A stretch of 64,000 nucleotides of DNA, taken from the NCBI RefSeq assembly GCF_900100365.1, contig NZ_FNKU01000001.1, positions 1,488,001 to 1,552,000 of the forward strand, written 5' to 3'. The notes under the pieces were generated by a model. The model was not told the DNA's origin, made no database searches, and was given only the letters and a program-made list of their open reading frames with translations. Shown one piece after another: positions 45,315 to 55,425 of the stretch. Position 1 is the first letter of the stretch, and every line of letters begins with the position of its first letter. The translations under genes and the position numbers were made by a program. Source of the DNA: Pseudomonas cannabina (GTDB lineage Bacteria; Pseudomonadota; Gammaproteobacteria; Pseudomonadales; Pseudomonadaceae).

Positions 45315-46877
45315 ATGTTGGACGCCAATCTTAAAGCCCAGTTGAAATCCTACCTGGAGCGGGTCACTCGCCCCATCGAGATCGTCGCGTCCCTTGATGA
45401 CGGCGCGAAGTCTCAGGAAATGCTTGCACTGCTCAACGACGTAATCAGTGTTTCCAAAGACGTCACCCTGAACGACAGCGGCACCGATGCGCGTACGCCG
45501 TCGTTCTCGCTGAGCAGCCCTGGCCACGATATCAGCCTGCGTTTCGCCGGTATCCCCATGGGTCACGAATTCACCTCGCTGGTCCTGGCGCTGCTGCAAG
45601 TTGGCGGCTACCCACCCAAGGTCAGTGCAGAAACCATCGAACAGGTTCGCGCTCTGCAAGGCGAGTTCCATTTCGAAACTTATTTCTCGCAGTCCTGCCA
45701 GAACTGCCCGGACGTCGTCCAGGCGTTGAACCTGATGGCAGTATTGAACCCCGGCATCAAGCACGTCGCCATCGACGGCGCGTTGTTCCAGGACGAAGTC
45801 ACCGAGCGCAAGATCATGTCGGTGCCGAGCATCTACCTGAACGGCGAGCTGTTCGGTCAGGGCCGCATGGGCCTGGAAGAGATTCTGGCCAAGATCGACA
45901 CCGGTGCCGGTGCGCGTCAGGCCGAGAAACTCAATGCCAAAGACGCGTTCGACGTGCTGGTGGTTGGCGGCGGCCCTGCCGGTTCGGCGGCTGCGGTCTA
46001 TGCGGCTCGCAAAGGTATTCGTACCGGTGTGGCGGCTGAGCGCTTTGGCGGTCAGGTGCTGGACACCATGGCGATCGAGAACTTCATCTCGGTACAGCAC
46101 ACTGAAGGGCCGAAGCTGGCTGTGGCGCTTGAAGAACACGTCAAGCAGTACGAAGTCGACATCATGAACCTGCAACGCGCCGACAAGCTGATTCCTGGTG
46201 CAGCCGGTCAGCTGCACGAAGTGAAATTCGCCAGCGGTGCGAGCCTCAAGGCCAAGACCGTCATCCTTGCCACTGGCGCGCGCTGGAGGGAGATGACCGT
46301 TCCGGGCGAGCAGCAGTATCGTAACAAGGGCGTGGCCTACTGCCCGCATTGCGACGGTCCGCTGTTCAAAGGCAAACGCGTTGCCGTGATTGGTGGCGGT
46401 AACTCAGGTGTCGAGGCTGCCATCGACCTGGCGGGGATCGTGTCACACGTGACTTTGCTGGAATTCGACGTGCAACTGCGCGCCGATGCTCTTCTGCAGC
46501 GTAAACTGCACAGCCTGCCGAACGTCACAGTGATCACCAGTGCGCAAACCACTGAAGTGACCGGTGACGAGCAGAAGGTCAACGGCTTGCGCTACAAGAA
46601 CCGCACCACTGGCGAGGAAATCACCGTTCCACTGGAAGGCATTTTCGTCCAGATCGGTCTGCTGCCAAACAGCGAATGGCTCAGAGGCGCCATCGAATTG
46701 TCGCCACGTGGCGAGATCGTGGTGGATTCTCGCGGTGAAACTTCTGTTCCTGGCATCTTCGCGGCTGGTGACGTCACCGTTGCACCGTACAAGCAGATCA
46801 TCATCGCCCTGGGCGAGGGTGCCAAGGCCTCTCTGAGCGCCTTCGACCATCTGATCCGCACCTCCGCGCCAGCCTGA
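45315..46877 (+). CDS. ahpF: Alkyl hydroperoxide reductase subunit F
   Basis: The 520-residue flavoprotein has an N-terminal pair of thioredoxin-like folds with CQNC ([10 protein letters not shown], near residues 129-132) and a C-terminal thioredoxin-reductase-like module with FAD loop [19 protein letters not shown], redox disulfide CPHC (near 342-345) and NADH fold [13 protein letters not shown]. It transfers electrons from NADH to AhpC. It follows ahpC by 125 bp and is ended by a strong terminator. Confidence 0.97.
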   Translation: MLDANLKAQLKSYLERVTRPIEIVASLDDGAKSQEMLALLNDVISVSKDVTLNDSGTDARTPSFSLSSPGHDISLRFAGIPMGHEFTSLVLALLQVGGYPPKVSAETIEQVRALQGEFHFETYFSQSCQNCPDVVQALNLMAVLNPGIKHVAIDGALFQDEVTERKIMSVPSIYLNGELFGQGRMGLEEILAKIDTGAGARQAEKLNAKDAFDVLVVGGGPAGSAAAVYAARKGIRTGVAAERFGGQVLDTMAIENFISVQHTEGPKLAVALEEHVKQYEVDIMNLQRADKLIPGAAGQLHEVKFASGASLKAKTVILATGARWREMTVPGEQQYRNKGVAYCPHCDGPLFKGKRVAVIGGGNSGVEAAIDLAGIVSHVTLLEFDVQLRADALLQRKLHSLPNVTVITSAQTTEVTGDEQKVNGLRYKNRTTGEEITVPLEGIFVQIGLLPNSEWLRGAIELSPRGEIVVDSRGETSVPGIFAAGDVTVAPYKQIIIALGEGAKASLSAFDHLIRTSAPA

Positions 46878-46892
46878 TACAAGGCGCAAAAC

Positions 46893-46928
46893 AAAAAGCC
46901 CCGCCTGTGTAAACAGACGGGGCTTTTT
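46893..46928 (+). terminator. Rho-independent terminator of ahpF
   Basis: AAAAAGCCCCG (46893-46903) pairs with CGGGGCTTTTT (46918-46928), with CTGT/ACAG pairing inside. The flanking A- and T-runs make it bidirectional, so it also could end the convergent gloA transcript. Confidence 0.88.
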
Positions 46929-47019
46929 CGTTACTGCCGAATCTCTCGATCAGTCCGCAACACCAACTGGCTCACGCTCGAAACGTGAGAAGCCCTCAGT
47001 CATGAGGACCGCGATGGTC

Positions 47020-47541
47020 TCAAAGCGGCGTCGGCTGGATAATTTCTACCCAGTAACCATCCGGGTCCTTGATGAACGCCAAGCTGTTCATGCGGCCGTC
47101 GGACAGGCGCTTCTGGAAGTCCACACCCAACGCCTCAAAGCGCTCGCAGGCAACCTTCACGTCAGGCACCGACACGCAGATGTGACCGAAGCCACGCGGA
47201 TCGCTGTTGCCATTGTGATACGACGCCGTCGCATCGTTCTCGGTGCCGTGGTTGTGAGTCAGCTCCAGAATGCCCGGAATCGATTTCATCCATTCATTAC
47301 GCGCAGCATCGTCCTGCGGGATCTGCGCCTTGTCGACCAGGGCAAGAAAATACAGACTGAATTCAGCTTCCGGGAAGTCGCGCTTCTCAACCAGGCTGAA
47401 ACCCAGCACGCGGGTGTAGAAATCCAGCGATTGGGTGATGTCCTTGACGCGCAGCATGGTGTGGTTGAACACAAATTGCCGGGTAGCCGCTTCAGGCTCG
47501 GCAGTCACGCCTGGATGTGTATTGAGTTCGTGCAAGCTCAT
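47020..47541 (-). CDS. gloA: Lactoylglutathione lyase (glyoxalase I)
   Basis: The 173-residue protein has the glyoxalase I pattern: NHTMLRVKDITQSLDFYTRVLGFSL (metal His near 28), ILELTHNHGTE, GFGHICVSVPDV (His near 121) and DPDGYWVEIIQ (Glu near 167). It converts the methylglyoxal-glutathione hemithioacetal to S-lactoylglutathione. Start ATG 47541 follows GGAG at eight bases; the longer frame to 47697 is not conserved-looking. The length matches the zinc-type long GloA form of pseudomonads. Confidence 0.95.
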   Translation of the reverse strand: MSLHELNTHPGVTAEPEAATRQFVFNHTMLRVKDITQSLDFYTRVLGFSLVEKRDFPEAEFSLYFLALVDKAQIPQDDAARNEWMKSIPGILELTHNHGTENDATASYHNGNSDPRGFGHICVSVPDVKVACERFEALGVDFQKRLSDGRMNSLAFIKDPDGYWVEIIQPTPL

Positions 47542-47695
47542 CGATATTTCTCCAACAGATGTACAAATTAGTGACAAATGATACGGGGCAGGGTGGTCAG
47601 TGCCAAACCGCTGGCAGCGGATAAACCCGTTGCGCCCTTGCCCGGCGGCGGCAACAGGCTCAGAATTTGCGGTCCACCGTACCGGCGAGCCGACC

Positions 47696-48253
47696 ATGAT
47701 GCTTTCGCACTACCGACGTTTTTTGCCAGGCCTGGGCCTTTTTTTGCTGCTCGGCACTGCCTGTGCTCATGCCGCCGACGCAATGATCGTCTGGCCTGCG
47801 GGCTGGGAGGTCGAGTCACTGGCGACCGAATCGGATGCACCCGCCCAGCCCTCCGTGCAAGTCAGACAGCGCGCTGTCAAAAACGATCAGAATGGAAACC
47901 CGCTGATGGTCATGGAGCTGACGCAGACTCGTCTGACGCCGGGGCATGAGGTCAATGTGTCCGGTGTATTGCTGGAAATGCGCAAAGCCATTCAGGTCAA
48001 TTTCGCCCGTGGCGGTTTGCAGAGCGCGTGTACGCATGTGCGTGAAGGTCGACTCAGTGTGGTGCCGGCACTGGAGACAACCTGCACCATCACCCAGAAT
48101 GGCGTACACGTACTGACCCAGACGCTGGTTGCGGCGGCTAGCAAAGAGCTGGCCTGGTCGTTGTCCTATGCAGGGTCGGCGCAGGGGTATGCGGCCAACA
48201 AGGACGAGGCGCTGCACATTCGCGAAAGCCTGCGCCTGGACGCAGTGCAATGA
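47696..48253 (+). CDS. Secreted protein of the DUF4946 type
   Basis: The 185-residue protein has a signal peptide (basic MMLSHYRRF, hydrophobic core, cleavage after AHA-ADA near residue 27). The mature part begins MIVWPAGWEVESLATE and has paired Cys residues (QSACTHVREG and TTCTITQNG). I recall this as DUF4946, a periplasmic family of pseudomonads with no known function. Two ATG codons (47696 and 47699) are possible. A terminator follows at 48281. Confidence 0.75.
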   Translation: MMLSHYRRFLPGLGLFLLLGTACAHAADAMIVWPAGWEVESLATESDAPAQPSVQVRQRAVKNDQNGNPLMVMELTQTRLTPGHEVNVSGVLLEMRKAIQVNFARGGLQSACTHVREGRLSVVPALETTCTITQNGVHVLTQTLVAAASKELAWSLSYAGSAQGYAANKDEALHIRESLRLDAVQ

Positions 48254-48280
48254 GGTGGACTTTACTGCAGGCAAAAAGAA

Positions 48281-48296
48281 GCCCGCCGAGGCGGGC
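48281..48296 (+). terminator. GC-rich hairpin after the DUF4946-like gene
   Basis: GCCCGCC (48281-48287) pairs with GGCGGGC (48290-48296) 27 bases after the stop; a preceding A-run makes it terminator-like for the opposite direction too. No T-run follows on the + strand. Confidence 0.6.
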
Positions 48297-48706
48297 ATGG
48301 GGCGCTATTCCTTTAGCGGTCTTCATCATCTTAGAATCCATGTGAAAAAAGTGTGAAGCTCTGCCGCGCCGCTTGAGCGAAGGCAAATGGCTTACGCGCC
48401 TGCTTTAAAGAGTGATTTAATCTCGTGTAACAATTGAGAAACTGAATAATTACTCTACGGTATTCAGCAAATGTTCAGATTTGTAACTGTGCACTGAATC
48501 GCTTAACCCGAGAATGTTTATTGGCGTCATTATTTTTGCGGTACCCAATAGGGCTGTTGCGCAAAGTTATATGTACCAATCAGTTCACTTACTCACGCCC
48601 AAAGCTGACAGGTTCGCGTAGCGCTGGACTGCAAGCACGCTGTCTATCTGTCGGTCTATCAGCCCAAGCCGCTGTACGGGAAGGCAATCATACGGGCCGC
48701 AGGCAG

Positions 48707-48732
48707 AAAAAAGCCCTGCAAGTGCAGGGCTT
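48707..48732 (-). terminator. Rho-independent terminator of the mvaU-like gene
   Basis: AAGCCCTGCA (48711-48720) pairs with TGCAGGGCTT (48723-48732); on the minus strand the stem is followed by a T-run (complement of the A-run at 48707-48712). It lies 18 bases after the gene stop. Confidence 0.85.
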
Positions 48733-48750
48733 CAGGTGACGTAGTTCGAA

Positions 48751-49113
48751 TCAGGCACGCAGCCACGAATCAACAGTGTCCACACCGTATTGTTCTTTCC
48801 AGGCTTTGAGTCCGCGATGATTACCGCCTTTGGTCTCGATCAATTCGCCCGTGTGCGGGTTTTGATAAACCTTGACGACGCGTGCGCGGCGACGTTTCGG
48901 GCCAGCCGGTGCAACCAGCGACGTGGCGCCTGCAGGGTCCATGATTGCAATGATGTCACGCAGCCTTTTGCCATAGGCGCCCATCAGCTCTTTGAGCTTT
49001 TGCTCGAACTCGATCTCCTTTTTCAATCCGGCGTCATTCTTCAACGATTCCAGCTGTGCAAGCTGTTCCTGAAGGGCTTTTTCTGCAGCTCGAAACTCGG
49101 CAAGTCTGGACAA
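48751..49113 (-). CDS. mvaU: H-NS-family nucleoid protein, MvaU/MvaT type
   Basis: The 120-residue protein has an N-terminal oligomerisation coiled coil (about 1-60, KNDAGLKKEIEFEQKLKELM), a basic linker (GPKRRRARVVKVYQNPHTGE) and the C-terminal DNA-binding segment ETKGGNHRGLKAWKEQYG. MvaT/MvaU proteins silence AT-rich and horizontally acquired DNA in Pseudomonas. By comparison with MvaU, which begins MSKLAEFR, the start is probably TTG 49113 (MSRLAEFR), with GGAG eight bases upstream; GTG 49122 is the alternative. The gene lies in AT-rich surroundings, consistent with autoregulation. Confidence 0.9.
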   Translation of the reverse strand: MSRLAEFRAAEKALQEQLAQLESLKNDAGLKKEIEFEQKLKELMGAYGKRLRDIIAIMDPAGATSLVAPAGPKRRRARVVKVYQNPHTGELIETKGGNHRGLKAWKEQYGVDTVDSWLRA

Positions 49114-49600
49114 GTAATACACTCCAACAATGTAATGGCTGTTGTCAGCCCAATAAAGCGATGAGACAAAACTGTCTGGCCGATTTGCTCACTCGGTTCT
49201 GGCCGATACCTGCGGCTTCAATGATCAAACATGGCCTTCCCGGCGGGGGGATGTGCAGATACGGGGTCTTTATAACTCACTAGCCCGCAAATGATGCGCC
49301 TTTTTTTTCAGTTAGAAAACAGTCTTCTTCAAAATCATTAAATGAGGTGAGGCGTGGCTGTTGGATATACAGGACGTTTGTTGTGTTATCCGGCGCGATG
49401 GCTTGTAAGTTATTTCCGATATTAGCCGATGATGGAAAACGTGCCGCATCGGTTCGGCGCAGTGCAACGTCAGAAACATCTGACAGCCATGAAGGCCATC
49501 AGAAATCGACCTATCGGAAATGTCTGCAGACCGCTCGATAAGCGGTTCTTGGCGACCCTCGAAGATGGCATCGAGCCAGTTTTTCAGGCCTCGTCTGGCC
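49114..49600. other. Intergenic region upstream of the mvaU-like gene (487 bp)
   Basis: It contains the mvaU promoter region on the minus strand and ends at the 3' end of the TPR gene. Short frames on both strands lack ribosome binding sites. An AT-rich stretch at about 49290-49340 could be an MvaU binding region. Nothing further can be supported. Confidence 0.4.
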
Positions 49601-50695
49601 CTACAATCCTTGCTGCAGCGCCGGATCGTCAGGGTTCTGCTGTTCCAGCTCGGCCAGCAGCACCTGGACGTTCTGCAACTGGCCGGTTTCCTTCCAGTAC
49701 TGGACAAGCAGCACCCGGGCCCTGCGATTAGCCGGGTCGTTCTGAACAATCTGGGTCAACTGCTTTTGCGCAGCTTCCAGCTCGTTCAGCGAATGCAAGG
49801 CGGTGGCGAGGTCGTAACGGTAGTCGTTGTTTTCAGGGGCGAGCTCGGCAGCCTTCGCCAGACTGAGCACGGCGAATTCAGCCTGTCCGTGGTTCAGCAG
49901 CCAGATACCCAAGGCATGCTGGAGCATCGATGAGCCGGGGTTGTGCTCCAGCAACCGGGCGAACAGGGCTCTCGCCTGTTCGGCCTGGCCTTTGCGGTCC
50001 AGCAGTTCAATGTGCGCCAGCGCTGCTTCAGTGTTACCTGGATCAAGTGCCGTGGCTTGTTGCAGTGCGCTCAGGGCGGGTTCGAGATCGCCAGTCTGCA
50101 GATACAGTTTTGCCAGTTGCAGTTGATTCTGTGCACTCGGCGGTCGACTTTTCAGTGCCTCCTGATAAACCTCGGCACTTTGCTGCAGAACGGCAAAATA
50201 CAGCCCCAACTCATCGGGTGACAGACCCGGCAGGGCGTCGGTGGCGTGAAACCTGACGGATTGGTCGTCGTCATCCAGCAGCGGGCCGAGCAGCAGGCTG
50301 CGCTGGCTGTTGGAAACCAGTTTGACGCTGACGTCGATGGCGGCTTCGCGAATTCGCGGCGATGAATCCCCCAGCCCGGCATCCAGCAGTTTGAGGGCCT
50401 GCGGGCTTGGGTAGTCGCTCAGTTCGGCAAGCAGGTTGATGCGCTGCGCCTCGGACAGGTCAGTGCGCGCTAACTGCTGATACAGCACGCGCGCCGCGCC
50501 GGGCTTGCCATCGTGAGCCTGCTCCAGCGCCTGCTCGTAGGTATGGCTGAGTTTGGCGGGCGCTGTCTGTGCCGGCGTGCGCCACCACCAGAATGCCAGC
50601 GCAAGCACTAGCAGCGCAGCGGCCGCTGCGCCGATCAACCAGCGACGTCGAGTAACGGGGGGAGGCGACAATCCCTTGAATGGCAATCTGGGCAT
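49601..50695 (-). CDS. Membrane-anchored TPR/HEAT-repeat protein
   Basis: The 364-residue protein has a cytosolic basic N-terminus, one membrane segment (about residues 20-36, WLIGAAAAALLVLALAFWWW), a HEAT-like region (about 85-160: LKLLDAGLGDSSPRIREAAID and LLDDDDQSVRFHATDAL) and at least four TPR-type repeats from about 175 to the end. It is therefore an inner-membrane scaffold with a periplasmic repeat domain. ATG 50695 with GGAA upstream is preferred; TTG 50758 would add 21 residues. Partners are unknown. Confidence 0.78.
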   Translation of the reverse strand: MPRLPFKGLSPPPVTRRRWLIGAAAAALLVLALAFWWWRTPAQTAPAKLSHTYEQALEQAHDGKPGAARVLYQQLARTDLSEAQRINLLAELSDYPSPQALKLLDAGLGDSSPRIREAAIDVSVKLVSNSQRSLLLGPLLDDDDQSVRFHATDALPGLSPDELGLYFAVLQQSAEVYQEALKSRPPSAQNQLQLAKLYLQTGDLEPALSALQQATALDPGNTEAALAHIELLDRKGQAEQARALFARLLEHNPGSSMLQHALGIWLLNHGQAEFAVLSLAKAAELAPENNDYRYDLATALHSLNELEAAQKQLTQIVQNDPANRRARVLLVQYWKETGQLQNVQVLLAELEQQNPDDPALQQGL

Positions 50696-50782
50696 AGCGG
50701 TTTCCAGTGCTTGACGGGGTGCAGCTTCGGATAGCGGGTCGCAGCTGTCAAACGCCAATCGTATGACGAACGGATCAGCGAC

Positions 50783-50817
50783 AAAAAAGCCCCGCGTCCT
50801 GAAAAGAGCGCGGGGCT
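50783..50817 (-). terminator. Rho-independent terminator of the mexEF-oprN operon
   Basis: AGCCCCGCG (50788-50796) and CGCGGGGCT (50809-50817) form a perfect 9-bp stem; on the minus strand it is followed by a six-base T-run (complement of 50783-50788). It lies 20 bases after the oprN stop. Confidence 0.9.
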
Positions 50818-50836
50818 GTGTCGGCCGTCGGTCAGA

Positions 50837-52234
50837 TCAGGCCTGGGGCTGCCAGCCGCCGCCCAATGCCTTGTAGATCGCTACGATGCCACGATACAGC
50901 TCGATTTCCGCTTGAGCCTGGGAATCCTCGGCGGCCAGACGTTCGCGCTCGGCGTTCAGCAGCACCAGGAAATCCGCAGTGCCCTCGCGGTATTGCACCG
51001 AAGCCAGCCTGGCGGCGGCGCGGCTCGACTCGCTCTGGCGCATCAGCGCCACCAGACGTTGCTGGCGCTTGTTGTAGTCACTGAACGCGTTCTCCGACTC
51101 CTCAAGGGCCAGCAAAACCTGCTGCTCATAGTTGGCCAGCGCACCCTCGGCGTCAGCATCGGCGCTGCGAATCTGCGCGCGGACACTGCCCAGATCGAAG
51201 GCTGCCCAAGTGATGCTCGGGCCCAGCGACCATGCTCTGGCGGCGGACGAGCCTATCTGCGAGCCACGCCCGGCGGTAAAACCCAGAAAACCGCTCAGGC
51301 TGACGCGCGGAAACAGGTCGGCTGTCGCCACGCCGATCCGCGCAGTCGACGCGGCAAGCTGACGCTCGGCGGCGCGTATGTCGGGACGATTGCGCAGCAC
51401 CTGCGTTGCATCGCCGATCGGCAGGGCCTTGGCGATGGCGGGCAGTTTGCTCGGGCTCAGGTCGACGCTGAGGGTGTCCGGGCGTTCGCCCAACAGTGTT
51501 GCGATGCGGTTGCGCTGGCGAGTCTGTTCGGCCTGCAATTGCGGAACCGTGGCTTCGACCGCAGCAAGCCGCGCGTCGGAACGCACCACGTCCAGCTCGT
51601 TGCCGACCCCGGCATCGCGCAGTTGAGTGGTGATGTCCTGAGACTTCTGCTGGTTGGTCAGATTGTCGCGGGCGATGGCTTCACGCAATTGTGCTCCGCG
51701 CAGTTGGCCGTAAGCGTCCACCACTTCGGCAATCAGTGTGACCTGAAGCTGATACAGATTGGCTTCGGCCGCGTCCTGGTCGGCATCGCTGGCTTCCAGC
51801 TGGCGCTGGATACGCCCGAACAGGTCGACTTCCCACGCCATGTCGAGGCCCAGGTCATAGCGCTCGCTGTTGACCCGGCGCTCGGTGATGCCGGGCTGTT
51901 GACCCTTGCCGATGTCACTGCTGGCGCGGCTGGTCACAACCGGCATGATGTCGTTGGCGACGTCATCACGTATGGCCCGTGCCGACTTGAGGCGGGCAAA
52001 TGCGATGCGCAGATCACGGTTGCCGTCCAGTGATCGGGCGACCAGCTTATTGAGGGTAGGGTCCTCGAATTGCTGCCACCACTGGGTGTTCATCTTGCTG
52101 CGGTCATAGTTGCCCTGGGCCGCTGACTCCAGCTTTGCCGGCGCCGTCTGCGGCGCTTTGTAGTCCGGCCCGACGGCGCAGGCTGCCAGCGCCAGGACCA
52201 GCAGGCTCGGGATGAAGAGTTTAAACGCGCTCAT
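50837..52234 (-). CDS. oprN: RND efflux outer-membrane channel, OprN-like
   Basis: The 465-residue protein is an OMF-family outer-membrane lipoprotein: signal peptide with lipobox LALAACAVGPDY (Cys near 19), two OEP repeats, the conserved NRPDIRAAERQLAAS near residue 290 and VQYREGTADFLVLLNAER near 420. It forms the trimeric exit duct for the MexEF pump. ATG 52234 overlaps the mexF stop (TGATG), so it is coupled to a gene that is now interrupted upstream; polarity from the mexF stop may lower its expression. Confidence 0.92.
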   Translation of the reverse strand: MSAFKLFIPSLLVLALAACAVGPDYKAPQTAPAKLESAAQGNYDRSKMNTQWWQQFEDPTLNKLVARSLDGNRDLRIAFARLKSARAIRDDVANDIMPVVTSRASSDIGKGQQPGITERRVNSERYDLGLDMAWEVDLFGRIQRQLEASDADQDAAEANLYQLQVTLIAEVVDAYGQLRGAQLREAIARDNLTNQQKSQDITTQLRDAGVGNELDVVRSDARLAAVEATVPQLQAEQTRQRNRIATLLGERPDTLSVDLSPSKLPAIAKALPIGDATQVLRNRPDIRAAERQLAASTARIGVATADLFPRVSLSGFLGFTAGRGSQIGSSAARAWSLGPSITWAAFDLGSVRAQIRSADADAEGALANYEQQVLLALEESENAFSDYNKRQQRLVALMRQSESSRAAARLASVQYREGTADFLVLLNAERERLAAEDSQAQAEIELYRGIVAIYKALGGGWQPQA

Positions 52235-55200
52235 CAATGCATCTCCGCAGGCAGTTTTTGCAGTGGCTGCGCACGGGCGGCCTTGCGGGCTTCCTTGCGC
52301 TCGACATAGTTACGGATCAACACGTAGAACACCGGTGTCAGCAGCAGGCCGAAGAAGGTGACCCCGAGCATGCCGGAGAACACCGCAACACCCATCGCGT
52401 GACGCATTTCGGCACCGGCACCGCTGGACAGGACCAGCGGTACGACGCCCATGATGAACGCGAACGAGGTCATCAGAATCGGGCGCAGCCGCAGCCGGCA
52501 AGCCTCCAGCACCGCATCCAGCGGGCTCATGCCTTCAGCCTGTTTATCCTTGGCGAACTCGACGATCAGAATCGCGTTCTTGCACGCCAGACCTACCAGT
52601 ACGATCAGGCCGATCTGGGTGAAGATGTTGTTGTCGCTACCCGCAATCATCACCCCGGCAATGGCCGAGAGCAGGGTCATCGGTACGATCAGGATGACGG
52701 CCAGCGGCAGGCTCCAGCTTTCGTACTGAGCCGCCAGTACCAGAAACGCCAGCAGTACGCAGAGCGGGAACACGAACAGCGCGGTGTTGCCCGACAGGAT
52801 CTGCTGATAGGTCAGGTCGGTCCATTCGTAGATCATGCCGCTGGGCAGTTCTTCACGAAGCAGTTTTTCCACCGCCGCCTGAGCCTGGCCAGAGCTGAAC
52901 CCTGGTGCCGCAGCGCCGTTGATTTCGGCGGTGATGAAACCGTTGTAGTGCATGACCCGGTCGGGACCTGCGGTGTCACTGACTTTGACGAAGGTGGCCA
53001 GCGGGATCATTTCGCCGAGGTTGTTGCGCACTTTGAGCTGGGCAATCTGATCGGCGTCCTGACGGAACTGCTGCTCAGCCTGAACGTTGACCTGATAAGT
53101 GCGACCAAACCGGTTGAAGTCGTTGGCGTACAGCGAGCCCAGGTACACCTGCAGGGTGTCGAAGATATCGCTGACCGCCACGCCATGCGTCTTGGCTTTT
53201 TCACGATCGATTGCGGCATCGACCTGTGGCACGTTCACCGTGTAGCTGGTAAACAGCCCGGCCAGTTCCGGCACGCTGCGGCTTTTCGCAATGATGTTCT
53301 GGGTTTCCTTTTACAGCTCGTCATAGCCCAGGTTGCCACGGTCTTCGATTTGCAGACGGAAGCCGCCAATGGTGCCCAGACCCTGAACCGGCGGTGGCGG
53401 GAAGATCGCCATGTAGGCTTCCTGAATCGAGGCGAACTGGCCGTTCAGCGCGCCGGCAATCGCGTTGGCTGACAGACTGGCGTCCTTGCGCTCATCGAAC
53501 GGTTTGAGGGTCACGAACACTACGCCGTTGTTGGGGCTGTTGGTGAAGCCGTTGATCGACAGGCCGGGGAAGGCGATCGCGTCTTGTACGCCGGGCTGCT
53601 TAAGGGCCAGCTCGGACATGCGTTTGATGACGTCTTCGGTGCGATCCAGGCTCGCGGCGTCCGGCAACTGGGCGAATGCAACCAGGTATTGCTTGTCCTG
53701 GCTCGGTACGAAGCCGGTCGGTGTGCTGGCAAAGCCCATCCAGGTCAGGACCATCAGGCCCGCATACACCAGCAAGGCGATGCCGCTGCTGCGAATGACC
53801 CTGGCAACCGTGCCGACATAGCCATGACTGGCTTTTTCGAAAAAGCGGTTGAACGGGCGGAACAACCAGCCGCCGAGCAGCTTGTCGAGGAAGCGCGAGA
53901 AGCCGTCTTTGGGTGCGTCATGAGCTTTGAGCAATACCGCGGCCAGTGCCGGCGACAGGGTCAGCGAGTTGAACGCCGAGATGGCAATCGTCAGCGCGAA
54001 CTGTTTGTAGAACTGTCCGCTGAGCCCGGAAATGAACGCCGCAGGTACGAACACCGCGCACAGCACCAATGCCGTCGCGATGATCGGGCCAGTCACTTCG
54101 GCCATGGCCTTGTGCGTGGCGGCGACCGGTTCAAGCCCCAGTTCGATGTTACGTTCGACGTTCTCCACCACCACGATGGCATCGTCCACCACAATCCCGA
54201 TCGCCAGCACCAGCCCGAACAATGACAATGCATTCAGCGAGAAGCCGAACATGTGCATCACGGCGAAGGTGCCGATCAGCGAAACCGGTACGGCGACCAG
54301 TGGAATGATCGAGGCGCGCCAGGTTTGCAGGAACAGGATCACCACCAGCACGACCAGAATCAGTGCTTCGAACAGCGTGTGAATCACCGCTTCGATGGAG
54401 CCACGAACGAAAATGGTCGGGTCATAAACGATGCTGTAATCCATCCCTTCCGGGAAGCTCTGTTTCAGTTCGGCCATCCGCGCCCGTACATCGTTGGAAA
54501 TGTCGATAGCGTTGGAGCCGGGACGCTGGAAGATCGGGATTGCCACCGCAGGCTGGTTGTTGAGCAGCGAGCGCAATGCGTACTGGCTGGAACCCAGTTC
54601 AATGCGTGCAATATCCTTCAGGCGAGTGATTTCGCCATCGGCACCGGCACGCACCACCACGTTTTCGAACTCTTCCTCACTGACCAGGCGGCCCTGAGTG
54701 TTGATCGACATCTGGAAGCTGGTGGCATTCGGCGAGGGCGGAGAGCCCAGTTGGCCAGCAGCGACCTGGCGGTTCTGCTCGCGAATCGCGTTGACCACGT
54801 CGGTGGCGGTCAGGTTACGTGACGCAGTTTTGTTCGGATCGAGCCAGACGCGTAGCGAGTAATCGCCCATGCCGAACAGCTGCACGTCGCCGACGCCGCC
54901 GAGGCGCGCCAGTTCGTCCTTGATGTTGAGCACCGCGTAGTTGGACAGGTACAGCATGTCGTAGCGCTTGTCCGGCGAGGTCAAGTGCACAACCATGGTC
55001 AGGTCAGGGGAGGCCTTGTCCACGGTGATACCGATGCGCGTCACTTCTTCGGGCAATTTGGGTTCGCTGCGGGTCACGCGGTTTTGCACCTGCACCTGCG
55101 CGTTGTCCAGGTCAGTGCCCAGTGCGAAGGTGATGGTCAGCGTCAGCTTGCCGTCGGCGGTGGCTTGCGAGGACATGTACAGCATGCCTTCGACGCCGGT

Positions 55201-55413
55201 AATCGCCTGTTCCAGCGGCGAAGCGACGGTTTCGCCGATCACCTTCGGGTTGGCGCCGGGGAAGTTGGCGCGGACCACGACGGTCGGCGGGACAACTTCC
55301 GGGTATTCGCTAATCGGCAGCTGGAACAGCGAGATGGAACCGGCGATGAGGATCAGCAGCGACAGCACGGCGGCGAAGATCGGCCGTGAGATAAAGAATT
55401 TGGAGAAGTTCAT
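52234..55413 (-). pseudogene. mexF: RND efflux transporter MexF, interrupted by an in-frame TAA
   Basis: The full frame is 1060 codons, matching MexF-type inner-membrane proton antiporters. It is split by TAA at 53313-53311 (codon 701): residues read NLGYDEL-stop-KETQNIIAKS, where related MexF proteins have Tyr (TAC), so one C-to-A change explains it. Both halves stay in one frame and are otherwise intact: the upstream 700 residues hold the first half with its twelve-helix start, and the remaining 358 hold the second periplasmic part and last helices (including GNTALFVFPLCVLLAFLVLA). A 700-residue product would lack the final membrane half and be inactive. A base-calling error or suppression are the alternatives. 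Confidence 0.85.
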
Positions 55414-55425
55414 CGGACGAGTCCC

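Larger units (their letters stand above)
48254..48750. other. Intergenic region between convergent genes (497 bp)
   Basis: Apart from the two hairpins at 48281 and 48707, the region is comparatively AT-rich (about 48400-48560) and has no frame with a ribosome binding site. Because the flanking genes converge no promoter is needed, so its length is unexplained; an unannotated small RNA or decayed gene is possible but unsupported. Confidence 0.4.

Noticed and set aside
52234..53274. Separate 346-residue gene for the C-terminal part of MexF
   Set aside because: It is the in-frame continuation after the nonsense codon; its apparent start is a Val codon inside a conserved segment with no ribosome binding site.
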